DNA of 64,000 nucleotides from Bacteroides intestinalis (GTDB taxonomy: Bacteria; Bacteroidota; Bacteroidia; Bacteroidales; Bacteroidaceae). This document shows positions 16,288-25,616 of this stretch, in pieces; the stretch's first letter is position 1; every line of letters begins with the position of its first letter. The stretch covers positions 558,155 to 622,154 of the forward strand of contig NZ_CABJDN010000002.1 in the NCBI RefSeq assembly GCF_902364365.1, written 5' to 3'. The translations under genes and the position numbers were made by a program. A model generated the notes under the pieces. It was given only the letters and a program-made list of their open reading frames with translations. It did no database searches and was not told where the DNA came from.

Positions 16288-17031
16288 ATGAAAGACTCCC
16301 CTGAACAACAACCCCTAAAATGCCTCATCGTAGACGACGAACAAATCGCCATCAAAGGCATTGCCAACCACATCAGCAAACTGGACTTTCTCACAGTCAA
16401 CGCTACCTGTTCTTCTGCACTCGAAGCAAGAGGAATATTAGAAAACCAGCCTATCAACCTCATGTTTCTGGATATCAATATGCCCTATCTTTCCGGCATC
16501 GATTTCCTGAAATCATTGGATGAAGCACCGTTGACCATACTAACTACCGCCTATTCCGAATATGCCCTGGAAGGCTATCAACTCAATGTTGTTGACTACT
16601 TACTGAAACCAATTTCTTTTCAGCGTTTCTTTCAGGCAGTGACCAAGGCCGCCCATACTTTCAGAACCCAACTCTTACTGCAAAATAATGGAATAGAAGA
16701 AACCACCCGGGAAATGTATATCAGACAGGGGGATGCATTTACCCAGATAGCCTGGAAAGATATACTGTATGTAGAAGGTATGCAAAACTACCTGAAACTG
16801 CACTTCAAGTCCAAAACTCTCATCATCCATCAGACCATGACTTCACTGGAAGAAATTCTGCCTCAAAGCGCCTTCTTCAGAATACACAAGTCTTTCCTTG
16901 TAAACCTCTCGCACATCGATTCCATCGCCAAAGGAAGAGTCTTCATCAACGGGAAAGAACTTCCTGTTTCAGCCCTGCGACGGGAGGAATTACTGCAAAC
17001 AGTAGTCTATAAGAATTTAATCAGCAAATAA
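16288..17031 (+). CDS. LytTR-family response regulator
   Basis: A 247-residue partner of the upstream kinase. The receiver domain (1-120) has the acidic pocket Asp16-Asp17, phospho-acceptor Asp62 in MFLDINMP, a conserved TTAYSEYAL segment and Lys in LLKPI. Residues about 145-245 form a LytTR DNA-binding domain (IRQGDAFTQIAWKDILYVEG, FFRIHKSFLVNL). It should bind direct repeats upstream of target genes when phosphorylated. The downstream YitT gene has its own promoter. Confidence 0.93.
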   Translation: MKDSPEQQPLKCLIVDDEQIAIKGIANHISKLDFLTVNATCSSALEARGILENQPINLMFLDINMPYLSGIDFLKSLDEAPLTILTTAYSEYALEGYQLNVVDYLLKPISFQRFFQAVTKAAHTFRTQLLLQNNGIEETTREMYIRQGDAFTQIAWKDILYVEGMQNYLKLHFKSKTLIIHQTMTSLEEILPQSAFFRIHKSFLVNLSHIDSIAKGRVFINGKELPVSALRREELLQTVVYKNLISK

Positions 17032-17174
17032 AAATTGGGCACATCCCTTCATGAACCATGACGGATTAGACAAGATTTCCGAATATTACATCTATCTTTG
17101 CAGGCGTAAACAGACAACGCACATTTTATAGAGAAAGTTTCTAAAACTCATTACCAAACTTACGCATAAAACAG

Positions 17175-18065
17175 ATGAAAACAATCGTAAACGTCCCTAC
17201 TAAGCAAAGCCTGATTCGGGAAACAAGAGATTATTTAATGATCGCCCTCGGATTAATTCTTTATGGTATAGGCTGGACAGTATTTCTATTGCCCAATGAC
17301 ATCACCACCGGAGGAGTGCCGGGTATCGCCTCCATAGTCTATTTCGCTACCGGCTTCCCTGTGCAGTACACTTATTTCAGTATCAACCTCATCTTGCTAC
17401 TACTCTCTATCCGCATCCTGGGCTGGAAGTTCAGTATCAAAACTGTATTCGCCGTATTCACCCTGACATTCTTCCTTTCCATCATTCAGAGACTGGCAAG
17501 CGGTGTGGTCTTACTGCACGATCAGCCTTTCATGGCGTGTGTCATCGGTGCATCCCTCTGCGGAGGCGGCATAGGCATCGCTTTTTCTTCCAATGGTAGC
17601 ACAGGCGGAACGGATATCATTGCCGCCATCATCAATAAATACCGGGATATCACGCTGGGGCGTGTAATGCTGATCTGTGACCTGATTATCATTTCTTCCA
17701 GTTACTTTGTGTTGAAAGATTGGGAGAAGGTGGTTTACGGTTATGTAACCCTGTACATTTGCAGTTTTGTTCTGGATCAGGTAGTGAACAGTGCCCGGCA
17801 ATCCGTACAGTTCTTTATCATCAGTGAGAAATATGATGAAATAGCCCGGCACATCAATGTATATCCGCACCGAGGAGCCACCGTCATCAATGCTTCCGGA
17901 TTTTATAGCGGCAAGGAACAGAAGATGTTGTTCGTACTTGCCAAGAAGCGCGAATCAACAATTATATTCCGATTGATAAAGGATATAGATCCAAACGCAT
18001 TTGTATCACAAAGTGCGGTAATCGGAGTATACGGAGAAGGGTTCGACAGAATAAAGGTGAAGTAG
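17175..18065 (+). CDS. YitT family membrane protein
   Basis: A 296-residue protein with five to six transmembrane helices (YitT_membrane repeat, e.g. NDITTGGVPGIA and GSTGGTDIIAAIINK) and a C-terminal cytoplasmic DUF2179 domain (about 215-290, including GATVINASGFYSGKEQKML). The family is widespread and of unknown transport function. It is transcribed from its own promoter, TATCTTTG at 17093-17100, and is convergent with the DUF3256 gene 4 nt away. Confidence 0.9.
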   Translation: MKTIVNVPTKQSLIRETRDYLMIALGLILYGIGWTVFLLPNDITTGGVPGIASIVYFATGFPVQYTYFSINLILLLLSIRILGWKFSIKTVFAVFTLTFFLSIIQRLASGVVLLHDQPFMACVIGASLCGGGIGIAFSSNGSTGGTDIIAAIINKYRDITLGRVMLICDLIIISSSYFVLKDWEKVVYGYVTLYICSFVLDQVVNSARQSVQFFIISEKYDEIARHINVYPHRGATVINASGFYSGKEQKMLFVLAKKRESTIIFRLIKDIDPNAFVSQSAVIGVYGEGFDRIKVK

Positions 18066-18069
18066 CCCG

Positions 18070-18711
18070 TTACTTGCGGCCATAGCCACCTTCTTTCCAA
18101 ACATACACTACAGGGCGGCGGAGATACGGTTTCAGTTTCTCTGCCGCTTCTTTATCCATATAGTCGGTAGTTGTAAAAGTAAAAGTCAGTGTATTGTCCT
18201 TTGCAGAAAGATCGGCTTTCATCAGCAGCATATCTGCCTGTTCGCCGGCATCTCTCACTTCATAATCCATCAACGTATCTGGTAATGACAGGAAATCTTT
18301 CATTACAGGAGGCGTGAGGAAAGAAGAAGCGGGCAATTCTTCCCAACCGGTGGTATAGAAATGGACGTCACTGTCGCAGGCAGGGGCACAAGCTGTAGAC
18401 ACGGTACAGATTACTTTCGTGCTGTCACTCGTAGCCAGTAGTTTCATCTGCCAAGAGCTTTGCGGTGTCATCTGGATGCGGATATAGTCGGGAGCAAGCT
18501 CCGTCATTTCCGATTTGCCGCCAAAACGGTTGGTTACTTCCGCTTTCATCTTACTTTCAAGGAAGTCGATAAAGTCGGCACGGTTCACAGCAGTAAGCAG
18601 CGGACTGAGGCTATCGGGCATATTTTTGAAAAAGGTTTTAGCTTCCTGGGCTTGCAGAGAACACATCCAGGCACAAGCCAAACACAAGAACATTGTCAAT
18701 TTCTTCATCAT
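18070..18711 (-). CDS. DUF3256 family exported protein
   Basis: A 213-residue protein with signal peptide MKKLTMFLCLACAWMCSLQAQ (a second ATG codon follows the first; either may be used). The rest agrees with the Bacteroidetes family DUF3256: a predicted beta-rich periplasmic or outer-membrane associated domain of two similar halves with no catalytic motif that I can see. It lies 50 nt downstream of msrC and is transcribed in the same direction, so it may belong to the higBA-msrC transcript. Function unknown. Confidence 0.7.
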   Translation of the reverse strand: MMKKLTMFLCLACAWMCSLQAQEAKTFFKNMPDSLSPLLTAVNRADFIDFLESKMKAEVTNRFGGKSEMTELAPDYIRIQMTPQSSWQMKLLATSDSTKVICTVSTACAPACDSDVHFYTTGWEELPASSFLTPPVMKDFLSLPDTLMDYEVRDAGEQADMLLMKADLSAKDNTLTFTFTTTDYMDKEAAEKLKPYLRRPVVYVWKEGGYGRK

Positions 18712-18761
18712 ATTATTTTTCTGTTATTCCTATTTTGTATTTTATTACTTCAACGCAATCT

Positions 18762-19232
18762 TCAGAGCAAGGAGCATATCTCTCCAAGAAAATGTGCATC
18801 TGTTTCGTCAAAGGTATTCAGGTTTTCACTGTCTATATCGAGCACACCCCACACCTTGCCATTCTCACGAATCAACGGAACAACGATCTCCGAGCGCGAC
18901 AACGAACTGCAAGCTATATGTCCGGGGAATGCATCTACATCGGGCACCACCAACGTCTCTGCCTTAGCCCATGCCGTACCGCAAACACCCCGTCCTTTCC
19001 GGATACGTGTGCAGGCTATCGGTCCCTGAAAAGGTCCCAATACCAGTTCTTCCCCTTTCACCAGATAGAATCCTACCCAAAAGAAACCGAAAGTCTCTTT
19101 CAGTGCAGCCGAAATATTAGCCAGATTGGCTATAAGGTCATTTTCGCCTTCAATCAGGCTCTTTATCTGGGGAAGCAAAGTCTGATACTTTTCGGCCTTG
19201 CCGCCGTTGCTGATACATAAATCTTCTGCCAT
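18762..19232 (-). CDS. msrC: Free methionine-(R)-sulfoxide reductase (GAF domain)
   Basis: A 156-residue GAF-domain enzyme of the fRMsr type, which reduces free L-methionine-(R)-sulfoxide using thioredoxin. The three conserved cysteines are present: Cys74 (PIACTRI), Cys84 (GRGVCGTAW) and Cys108 (GHIACSS), matching the 84/94/118 set of the E. coli enzyme. Length equals the family. The start lies 2 nt downstream of the HigA stop, so it seems to share a transcript with the toxin-antitoxin pair. Confidence 0.92.
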   Translation of the reverse strand: MAEDLCISNGGKAEKYQTLLPQIKSLIEGENDLIANLANISAALKETFGFFWVGFYLVKGEELVLGPFQGPIACTRIRKGRGVCGTAWAKAETLVVPDVDAFPGHIACSSLSRSEIVVPLIRENGKVWGVLDIDSENLNTFDETDAHFLGEICSLL

Positions 19233-19234
19233 AA

Positions 19235-19600
19235 TTACACTCCCAATACTATATTAGCATCAATATTCAACTTCCTGCTCATTTCACGAGCTACCTTCAA
19301 AGTAGGTTCACTCCTTCCAGTAATATAGTCGCTAACACGCGAAGTGCTCACTCCAAGTAACTCAGACAACTTTGCCTGATTTATTCCCATTTCATACATA
19401 CGCAATTTTAACACATCAACCAAAGAGGGAACTTTGATCGGATAATGTTCATCCTCATACTCTTCTACAAGTCCTGACAGTAAATCCAACTCTATAAGAT
19501 TTTTATCAGTCAAAGGAGTATCATCATCAACTAATGGAAGAAGTTCTTCTATCCTCTCCATTGCCGCTTTATAAGCTATTTCACTCTGAATCTTTGCCAT
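19235..19600 (-). CDS. higA: HigA-family antitoxin (XRE HTH)
   Basis: A 121-residue protein with an N-terminal acidic region (about 1-60) that should bind the toxin, and a C-terminal Cro/C1 helix-turn-helix (INQAKLSELLGVSTSRVSDY, about 75-94), the usual HigA layout in this subfamily. It neutralises HigB and represses the operon. It starts 2 nt after the toxin gene ends; toxin before antitoxin is characteristic of higBA. Confidence 0.88.
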   Translation of the reverse strand: MAKIQSEIAYKAAMERIEELLPLVDDDTPLTDKNLIELDLLSGLVEEYEDEHYPIKVPSLVDVLKLRMYEMGINQAKLSELLGVSTSRVSDYITGRSEPTLKVAREMSRKLNIDANIVLGV

Positions 19601-19602
19601 AC

Positions 19603-19896
19603 CTAAACATTTTTAGCATCTATATTATCATAATCCGTATGAGTGCCAATAAAACGAATTAAAACAGTCTTAATAGTAAATTTAATCACTACAACCAACC
19701 TATAATTATTGCCTCTAATATTGAATATATAATGCTGATTACCTACATTATCAACACTATTAAAAGTCTGCTTCATATCAGCAAAACAGGTCCACTCTGC
19801 TTTCTTTACCTTCTGATACCAATCTTCAAGAGCTGTTTCAGCATCAGGGTTTTTGGTATAATATTCAACTATTTTGCTTTTGGCTATTATTCTCAT
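19603..19896 (-). CDS. higB: HigB-family mRNA interferase toxin
   Basis: A 97-residue RelE-superfamily toxin of the HigB_toxin type (MRIIAKSKIVEYY, WYQKVKKAEWTCFADMKQTF, HYIFNIRGNNYRLVV, FIGTHTDYD). These cleave mRNA on the ribosome. The start at 19896 matches family N-termini and sits 19 nt downstream of a -7 box (CAAAGGTA, 19915-19922, minus strand); the frame from 19944 begins upstream of the promoter. Catalytic residues are not firmly identifiable by eye, but the length and conserved C-terminus suggest an intact toxin. Confidence 0.88.
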   Translation of the reverse strand: MRIIAKSKIVEYYTKNPDAETALEDWYQKVKKAEWTCFADMKQTFNSVDNVGNQHYIFNIRGNNYRLVVVIKFTIKTVLIRFIGTHTDYDNIDAKNV

Positions 19897-20024
19897 TACT
19901 CGTATTGATTTGAACAAAGGTACATATTTAATATTGAAAAACAAAACATTTTATTGTCTTTCAAAACTATTAATACTAAGATACTTCTTACTTTTTCTTT
20001 AATCTCCCTTCATAGTAATCAGCA

Positions 20025-20921
20025 TCATTTACTTCCCAAATACAGGAAGAACATTCCAATCAATACCAAAATGAGATCGACAGCCTTACTTTTTAAATTC
20101 TTTTCACGGAAGAAGAGAGCTCCGAAAAGGAAGGAGACAACCACACTGCCCCGACGTACCATAGAGACAATGGAAATCATGGAGTCTTCATAGCTCAAGG
20201 CATAGAAGTAGGCAAAGTCAGCTGCACTAAGGAAAACGGATATCAGGATGATAGTCCAGTCCCAACGGAAAGGGGTACTTTCTTTTCGTTTGGGGTACCA
20301 CAGCAAAAGGATAATGGGACACATGATAAATACCTGATAGACATTATACCACGACTGCACCACCATAGGATTGAATTGCTTCATCAGATACTTGTCATAA
20401 AGTCCGCTGATAGCTCCGGTGATGGCAGCCAGCACGATGAAGTAAATCCATTTGTTATGTTTAAAGTCAATGCCTTCTTTCTTACCGGAACGGCTCAGCA
20501 TAAAGAAAGAAAGTATGGCAAGCATGACTCCAATCCATTGATACAGGTTCAGACGTTCACCGAATATCAGCATGGCACCCACCAGCACCATTACAGGACG
20601 GGTAGCATTAATCGGACCGACAATCGTCAACGGCAAATGCTTCATGCCAAAGTAACCGAATATCCAGGAAGACAGAACTATGAACGACTTGACAATGACA
20701 AACTTATGTACTTCCCAACCTGCAACAGGTACTTCGAACATTGTTCCGTTCAAAGCAGGAGTAAAAGCGGAAACCAGTATGAAAGGAAGAAATATCAGGC
20801 TGGAGAATACCGTATTCAGAAACAGAACGGGAAGCACAGCATTATCGCGCAATGATTTCTTCTTAAATGCATCATAAAAACCCAGCAAGGCAGCTGAGAG
20901 AAAGGCGAGTAATAACCACAT
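20025..20921 (-). CDS. EamA/DMT-type transporter
   Basis: A 298-residue polytopic protein with ten predicted transmembrane helices in two EamA repeats (1-145 and 155-295), as in the drug/metabolite transporter superfamily. Conserved features include the start of each repeat (LLLAFLSAALLGFYDAF and IYFIVLAAITGAISGLYDK), PINATRPV and the second-half VSMVRRGSVV. Substrate unknown. It lies 28 nt downstream of truA in the same direction and could be co-transcribed. Confidence 0.85.
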   Translation of the reverse strand: MWLLLAFLSAALLGFYDAFKKKSLRDNAVLPVLFLNTVFSSLIFLPFILVSAFTPALNGTMFEVPVAGWEVHKFVIVKSFIVLSSWIFGYFGMKHLPLTIVGPINATRPVMVLVGAMLIFGERLNLYQWIGVMLAILSFFMLSRSGKKEGIDFKHNKWIYFIVLAAITGAISGLYDKYLMKQFNPMVVQSWYNVYQVFIMCPIILLLWYPKRKESTPFRWDWTIILISVFLSAADFAYFYALSYEDSMISIVSMVRRGSVVVSFLFGALFFREKNLKSKAVDLILVLIGMFFLYLGSK

Positions 20922-20949
20922 GGTTCTTAGTTAATTAATTGTTAGTTAT

Positions 20950-21711
20950 TCAGTTATTATCTGCGATGAATAATTCCTCGGGATATGTGACATCTACCAG
21001 AAACAGAGCATTGCCCGGAACGGAAGTACCAGCCTTGCAACGGTCTTTCTGCTCGATGACACGCCGGAAACCATCAACGGTGAGCTTGCCACGGCCTACT
21101 TCGAGCAAAGTGCCGACAACTGCACGAACCATATTGCGCAGGAAGCGGTCCGCCTGAATGGTGAATACCCAGGTTACATCGTCTATCTGAGTCCAAGCGG
21201 CATGCATGATGCGGCAGTTGTTTGTTTTTACGTCCGTATGCAGTTTGCTGAAACTGGTGAAGTCTGTATAATTAAACAAACTACGGGCCGCTTCGTTCAT
21301 TCGTTCGAAATCGGGCGTCTGGAAAAGACGACAACGGTATTGACGATTGAAGGGAGACTTTGCCGTAGTCACGTAGTATTTATACATGCGTGCCGTTGCA
21401 TCAAAGCGGGCATGCGCATCGGGCTTCACTGCACGGAGGCGGTAGACAGAAATATCAGGCGGCAAAAGACGGTTCAGTTTGTCGATAAAGAAAGCTGTAT
21501 CAAGCGGTTCGTCACTATCAAAGTGGGCAACCATCAGAGCAGCATGCACCCCGGCATCGGTACGTCCGGCACCAATAACTTCTACTTTACGACGCATCAG
21601 TGTGGCAAGTGCACGCATCAGACACTCTTGTACACTGTCTCCGTTGGGTTGTATCTGCCAGCCGTGGTAGGCGGTTCCGTCGTAAGCTAAATAAATAAAA
21701 TACCGTTGCAT
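20950..21711 (-). CDS. truA: tRNA pseudouridine(38-40) synthase TruA
   Basis: A 253-residue TruA, converting U38-U40 of the tRNA anticodon stem to pseudouridine. The catalytic motif [10 protein letters not shown] places the nucleophile Asp at 52, and the conserved [19 protein letters not shown] and [14 protein letters not shown] blocks are intact. Its promoter is CAAAGGTA at 21738-21745 (minus strand), divergent from the DUF5715 gene. Confidence 0.96.
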   Translation of the reverse strand: MQRYFIYLAYDGTAYHGWQIQPNGDSVQECLMRALATLMRRKVEVIGAGRTDAGVHAALMVAHFDSDEPLDTAFFIDKLNRLLPPDISVYRLRAVKPDAHARFDATARMYKYYVTTAKSPFNRQYRCRLFQTPDFERMNEAARSLFNYTDFTSFSKLHTDVKTNNCRIMHAAWTQIDDVTWVFTIQADRFLRNMVRAVVGTLLEVGRGKLTVDGFRRVIEQKDRCKAGTSVPGNALFLVDVTYPEELFIADNN

Positions 21712-21822
21712 ACTCTTTTGCTTTCATTTTTCGGGCGCAAAGGTACAAAAATAAGGCTATAAGGAAGAACTCTCTTTTCTTTTTCCTACTTTTGTGCCCA
21801 CATAAAAACATTTTCAAGCAAT

Positions 21823-22506
21823 ATGCAACAAAGATACAACAAACTTCCGGTTTTATTTTTAGCAATACTTATGGCCGGCACTTCCCTTGCCGGATGCAAA
21901 AAGAAAGATATGTCCCTCAAACTGAACGAGCCGCGAAACATTAAAGGAGTTATCAGTTACAGACGAACTTTCGGCGACTTGAATGAAGCGCATCTGAATG
22001 TCGCACAAGCCATAGGCATTACGCCAATTGCCTCCCGCAAAGAGGCCGAACACATGAAGGAAAAACTTCAGCACATCGAAACGAACGATTTATATGTGGT
22101 AGACTCGCTGACACACTCCATCCCATATCTCATTAAAGGTGCAGCACAACTACTGGATACCATCGGTACCAATTTCCTTGACTCACTGACCGCCAAAGGG
22201 CTAAATCCCAATAAAATAATCGTAACCTCGGTACTCCGCACCGAAGATGACGTAAAACGCCTGCGTCGCCGCAATGGTAATGCCTCGGCAAACTCCGCGC
22301 ATTTCTACGGAACCACATTCGATGTCAGTTGGAAGCGCTTCAAGAAAGTGGAAGATGAAGATGGACGCCCGCTACAGGATGTCAGTTCAGATACATTGAA
22401 ACTCGTACTCTCCGAAGTATTGCGCGACTTGCGGAAAGCGGATAAATGCTATATAAAGTATGAGTTGAAGCAAGGATGCTTCCATATTACGACGAGAGGA
22501 AAATAA
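21823..22506 (+). CDS. DUF5715 lipoprotein with M15 peptidase-like motif
   Basis: A 227-residue protein with a lipoprotein signal (LMAGTSLAGC, Cys24) followed by KKK. The C-terminal half contains SAHFYGTTFDVSW and CFHITTRG, which fit the SxHxxGxAxD...xHxT pattern of zinc D-Ala-D-Ala carboxypeptidases (M15), so a cell-wall peptidase role in the periplasm is plausible. The family is annotated in Bacteroides as DUF5715. Promoter TACTTTTG at 21787-21794, giving a short leader. Confidence 0.75.
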   Translation: MQQRYNKLPVLFLAILMAGTSLAGCKKKDMSLKLNEPRNIKGVISYRRTFGDLNEAHLNVAQAIGITPIASRKEAEHMKEKLQHIETNDLYVVDSLTHSIPYLIKGAAQLLDTIGTNFLDSLTAKGLNPNKIIVTSVLRTEDDVKRLRRRNGNASANSAHFYGTTFDVSWKRFKKVEDEDGRPLQDVSSDTLKLVLSEVLRDLRKADKCYIKYELKQGCFHITTRGK

Positions 22507-22508
22507 TA

Positions 22509-22583
22509 AATCAGGTATTAAGTTTTAAGTATTGCAGTATTAAGACTACGCCATAACACTGCATACTTAAAACCTGATATCTT
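22509..22583. terminator. Imperfect inverted repeat between convergent genes
   Basis: Copies of ATCAGGT...AAGTTTTAAGTATTGCAGT on the left pair with ACTGCATACTTAAAACCTGAT on the right, with an extra AGTATTAAG word between. It probably serves as a bidirectional terminator for the DUF5715 and nnrDE genes. Confidence 0.55.
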
Positions 22584-22589
22584 GTCTTT

Positions 22590-24101
22590 TCATTCTTCCA
22601 TCATCCTCCACGCCAATGGCAGACACGTCACGATATCCCCAGCCGTCATTCCTATCGTCCCATACTTCTTGCAAGCAATGTCTCCGGCAAGCCCGTGAAC
22701 ATACATCGCCAGGCAGGCTGCATCTTCCGAAGCATACCCTTGTGCCAACAAAGCCAGCACTACACCCGTCAACACATCTCCACTGCCACCTGTTGCCATA
22801 CCCGGATTACCTGTAGTATTAAAACAACACTTCCCTTGCGGAGTAATAACCACAGAGTAAGCACCTTTCAAGATGATATACGTTCCTGATGTTCGCGCCA
22901 ACTCACGTGCTTTCGTTAAGCGTTCATAAGAGTCCTGACACTTTCCTACCAACCGTTCCAGTTCTTTCGGATGCGGTGTCAGAATACTCCCTTTCGGTAA
23001 GCGTCCGATATAATTGCGATGCCCTGCCAGTACATTCAAAGCATCAGCATCCACTACCATAGGAGATAAACAACTGTCTATCTGTTCCAATACCGCGCCC
23101 TCTGTCTCTTCCGCCTTTCCCAGACCCGGACCGATGCCCACTGCCTGATAATCATCCGTATCCGTAGGGCAGGCAAAACAGGTATCACTGGGGTCCAGTT
23201 CCGTCATAGCCTCCGGCACGGAAGTCTGCACAATCATATTGTTACAATAAGGCACATGCATCGTCAGCAACCCTACTCCAGAGCGCAAGCAAGCTTTTGC
23301 GGCAAGCACCGACGCTCCCGCCATTCCTTGCGAACCGGCTATAAGCAGGGCGCGTCCGAAATCCCCTTTATGGGCAAACTTATTTCTCGGTTTCAACAGA
23401 TCCTGCATATCCTCAGCCTCCAGCAGACTATAATCAGTCTCCATCTCCTCTATCGCATCTTCACTCAGACCGATATCCAGCAATTCCCATTCACCCACGA
23501 ACTCCTGATTCTCTGCAAAGAGAAAAGCCAGCTTCGGCAATTGCAGACTCAGCGTCACATCCGCACGGACAATATTAGCTTTGATATTGAAAGTATTCTC
23601 CTCCCCCATCAATCCCGAAGGAACATCAATAGCCACAATCTGTGCCGATGAAGCATTGATATACTTCACCACGGCAGCAAAACCACCACTCAGCGGCTTG
23701 TTCAGTCCACTACCGAACAATCCGTCGATAACCACATGGTCAGCCGTCAGCACGGGCGGGACGAATTGTGATGTCACTTCATGAAAATCCACATTCTTCA
23801 CATCCGCCAGTCGTTCCTTGTTCGCCTCGCAATCGGGAGAAAGTTCTCCTTTGGTATTAAACAGATAAACCGATACCTGATAACCCTTTTCCGCCAGCAA
23901 TCGGGAGACTGCCAATGCATCTCCACCATTATTGCCCGGTCCGGCAAATACCGTAACCGGTGTTTCAACCTCCCAGCGTTTCGTAATCGCTTTTGTCAAT
24001 GCCTGCGAGGCACGCTCCATCAGGTCGATGGAAGCAACCGGTTCATTCTCTATTGTGTAAGCATCCAATTCTTTGATGCTTTGAGTAGGAAATATCTTCA
24101 T
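22590..24101 (-). CDS. nnrDE: Bifunctional NAD(P)H-hydrate epimerase/dehydratase
   Basis: A 503-residue fusion. The N-terminal YjeF_N domain (1-215) epimerises NAD(P)HX, with the GNNGGDALAVSRLLA and DGLFGSGLNK motifs; the C-terminal ribokinase-like domain (about 225-500) dehydrates S-NAD(P)HX using ADP, with NTTGNPGMATGGSGDVLTG as nucleotide-binding signature and LTPHPKELERL. It repairs hydrated nicotinamide cofactors in the cytoplasm. Length and domain order match the bacterial fused enzyme. Confidence 0.96.
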   Translation of the reverse strand: MKIFPTQSIKELDAYTIENEPVASIDLMERASQALTKAITKRWEVETPVTVFAGPGNNGGDALAVSRLLAEKGYQVSVYLFNTKGELSPDCEANKERLADVKNVDFHEVTSQFVPPVLTADHVVIDGLFGSGLNKPLSGGFAAVVKYINASSAQIVAIDVPSGLMGEENTFNIKANIVRADVTLSLQLPKLAFLFAENQEFVGEWELLDIGLSEDAIEEMETDYSLLEAEDMQDLLKPRNKFAHKGDFGRALLIAGSQGMAGASVLAAKACLRSGVGLLTMHVPYCNNMIVQTSVPEAMTELDPSDTCFACPTDTDDYQAVGIGPGLGKAEETEGAVLEQIDSCLSPMVVDADALNVLAGHRNYIGRLPKGSILTPHPKELERLVGKCQDSYERLTKARELARTSGTYIILKGAYSVVITPQGKCCFNTTGNPGMATGGSGDVLTGVVLALLAQGYASEDAACLAMYVHGLAGDIACKKYGTIGMTAGDIVTCLPLAWRMMEE

Positions 24102-24213
24102 ATCTTTATTTTCAAATTACTAACAAAGGTAGGCTATTTTGTGGAGATACGCAAGGAAGGATGGCAGAGAATAATTCTCAAATCCATTGGAGGAATTAAA
24201 GCATCCTGATCTA

Positions 24214-24729
24214 TTAAATGAGGGCATCTAGCCTGCGCCCCAACGCATGAGCCAATTTCAGATTCAACACCATAACAAGGACACCCAATATTCCGCCCAA
24301 TAGAAAATCCATTGCAGTAAACAAGCCCGTAGAATAAAAGAAATAACAGACATAAACCGCATAAGGCAGACAAAGTAATGAGGTTACTATAGCCGGAATA
24401 TACTTCCTTAGCAGTACGAATTGCCCCACATGCACGAGCAAATGTATGCCAAATGCAAGGAACAAAGCCATCCACAAAAAATAATGCCGGGAAAGAACTG
24501 CATAGACAGATACACCACTGATAATAATAAATTCCTCGGCAACCGCTATTGCAAAACCGGTCGTGCTCAACTCCCGTAATTGCATGATTTGCTTTCTCAA
24601 CACCGGGAAGCGACGGGACAATTCATCTGCATTCCGCTCCATCCACCTCTGTTGCATAATGATCTCTTCGAAATCATGCAACATGAAGACGATGGGAAAC
24701 AGACATATCAGTAACACAATATGATCCAT
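24214..24729 (-). CDS. HXXEE domain membrane protein
   Basis: A 171-residue protein with four or five predicted transmembrane helices. The N-terminal LHDFEEI (about 17-23) is the HXXEE signature that gives this family its name and suggests a metal site at the membrane. Function unknown. It lies 31 nt downstream of the HU-like gene in the same orientation. Confidence 0.75.
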   Translation of the reverse strand: MDHIVLLICLFPIVFMLHDFEEIIMQQRWMERNADELSRRFPVLRKQIMQLRELSTTGFAIAVAEEFIIISGVSVYAVLSRHYFLWMALFLAFGIHLLVHVGQFVLLRKYIPAIVTSLLCLPYAVYVCYFFYSTGLFTAMDFLLGGILGVLVMVLNLKLAHALGRRLDALI

Positions 24730-24760
24730 AACGACGATTTATAAAGTAACATGATGCACG

Positions 24761-25246
24761 CTAATAAGCATCCATCTCATCCTCTTCCCGTTCCGCCTGT
24801 TTATCGGCCAGTTCCATCTTCTTCGTCAGCAGCTCCTTCGGGAAGTAATACTTAAACGGAATCCGATGGCATCCCGCACGTTTCACGGCCAGCGTCAGCC
24901 TACGGTCCGCTTTGAAGTACACACGTGAGAGTCTGACGGAATGTGGCAACACATCTTCCGGATGTTCGAACCCCTTGCTCGTGACTGCCGTCTGAAACGA
25001 CCCGATGCCGCGTAACGTCACAGAGCGTCCGTCGCTCAACTCCTCTTCAATGATTTCACCCGTTGCAGCCAGAACTGCTTCTACCACTCCCGGGTGAAAA
25101 CCAGTCCGCTGAGCTACCCGATGTGCTACGTCCCGCTCCGTTCTGCCGCTTTTCTTCTGCATTTTCTTGCCGACGGCATACCACAATTGGGGTTTTTCTT
25201 TTTTCGTTGCATCCACCTTGCGGCAGACAATGTAAGGGATTGCCAT
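24761..25246 (-). CDS. HU-family DNA-binding protein, extended form
   Basis: A 161-residue member of the HU/IHF superfamily of the larger Bacteroidetes type. The core (about 30-125) has helices followed by RSVTLRGIGSFQTAV, the conserved G-x-G-S/T-F arm region. It has a basic C-terminal extension and an acidic tail (EREEDEMDAY). These proteins bind and bend DNA; a specific role cannot be assigned. Its upstream region holds four 23-bp repeats (25318-25409) that could be operator sites. Confidence 0.8.
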   Translation of the reverse strand: MAIPYIVCRKVDATKKEKPQLWYAVGKKMQKKSGRTERDVAHRVAQRTGFHPGVVEAVLAATGEIIEEELSDGRSVTLRGIGSFQTAVTSKGFEHPEDVLPHSVRLSRVYFKADRRLTLAVKRAGCHRIPFKYYFPKELLTKKMELADKQAEREEDEMDAY

Positions 25247-25317
25247 ATATCGAATATATTAACAGTTAACGCTTTATTATTAAACAGTCCGTCTTTCTTT
25301 AAAGAATGCAGATACCT

Positions 25318-25409
25318 ACATGCACATGTTAGGACTACTGACATGCACATGTAAACAGTATCAACATGCATATCTCAATAGTTCTAACATGCACATGTAA
25401 ACACCACTG
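25318..25409. repeat. Four 23-bp tandem repeats (iteron-like)
   Basis: ACATGCACATGT starts at 25318, 25341 and 25387, with a degenerate copy ACATGCATAT at 25364, giving an exact 23-bp period over 92 bp. The first 12 bp of each unit are conserved and the other 11 vary. They lie between the divergent HU-like and Crp-like genes. Confidence 0.7.
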
Positions 25410-25616
25410 TTTATTAAACAAAAGTAGACTATTTAATAGAGATAAACAAGGAATATTAGCATTAACATCGAGTGACAAACAATTGCCTGAAAAACAAATA
25501 AACCATAAAATAAAAACCCTCTGCCTAAATAATCTTTTTTATTGGTCCGATAATGTACCTTCTATTCTCTCTTTTGTATTTTTGCTATCAATTAGACAAA
25601 CACTAATTCGCTATAT
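25410..25616. promoter_or_regulatory. Upstream region of the Crp-like gene
   Basis: No coding frame. TATTTTTG at 25577-25584 is a good -7 box, 32 nt before the Crp-like start codon. Confidence 0.5.

Noticed and set aside
24134..24475. 113-codon minus-strand frame overlapping the HXXEE gene
   Set aside because: It is a shadow of the HXXEE gene in another frame.
25318..25409. CRISPR array
   Set aside because: The unit is only 23 bp with no constant-length spacer distinct from the repeat, and no cas genes are present.
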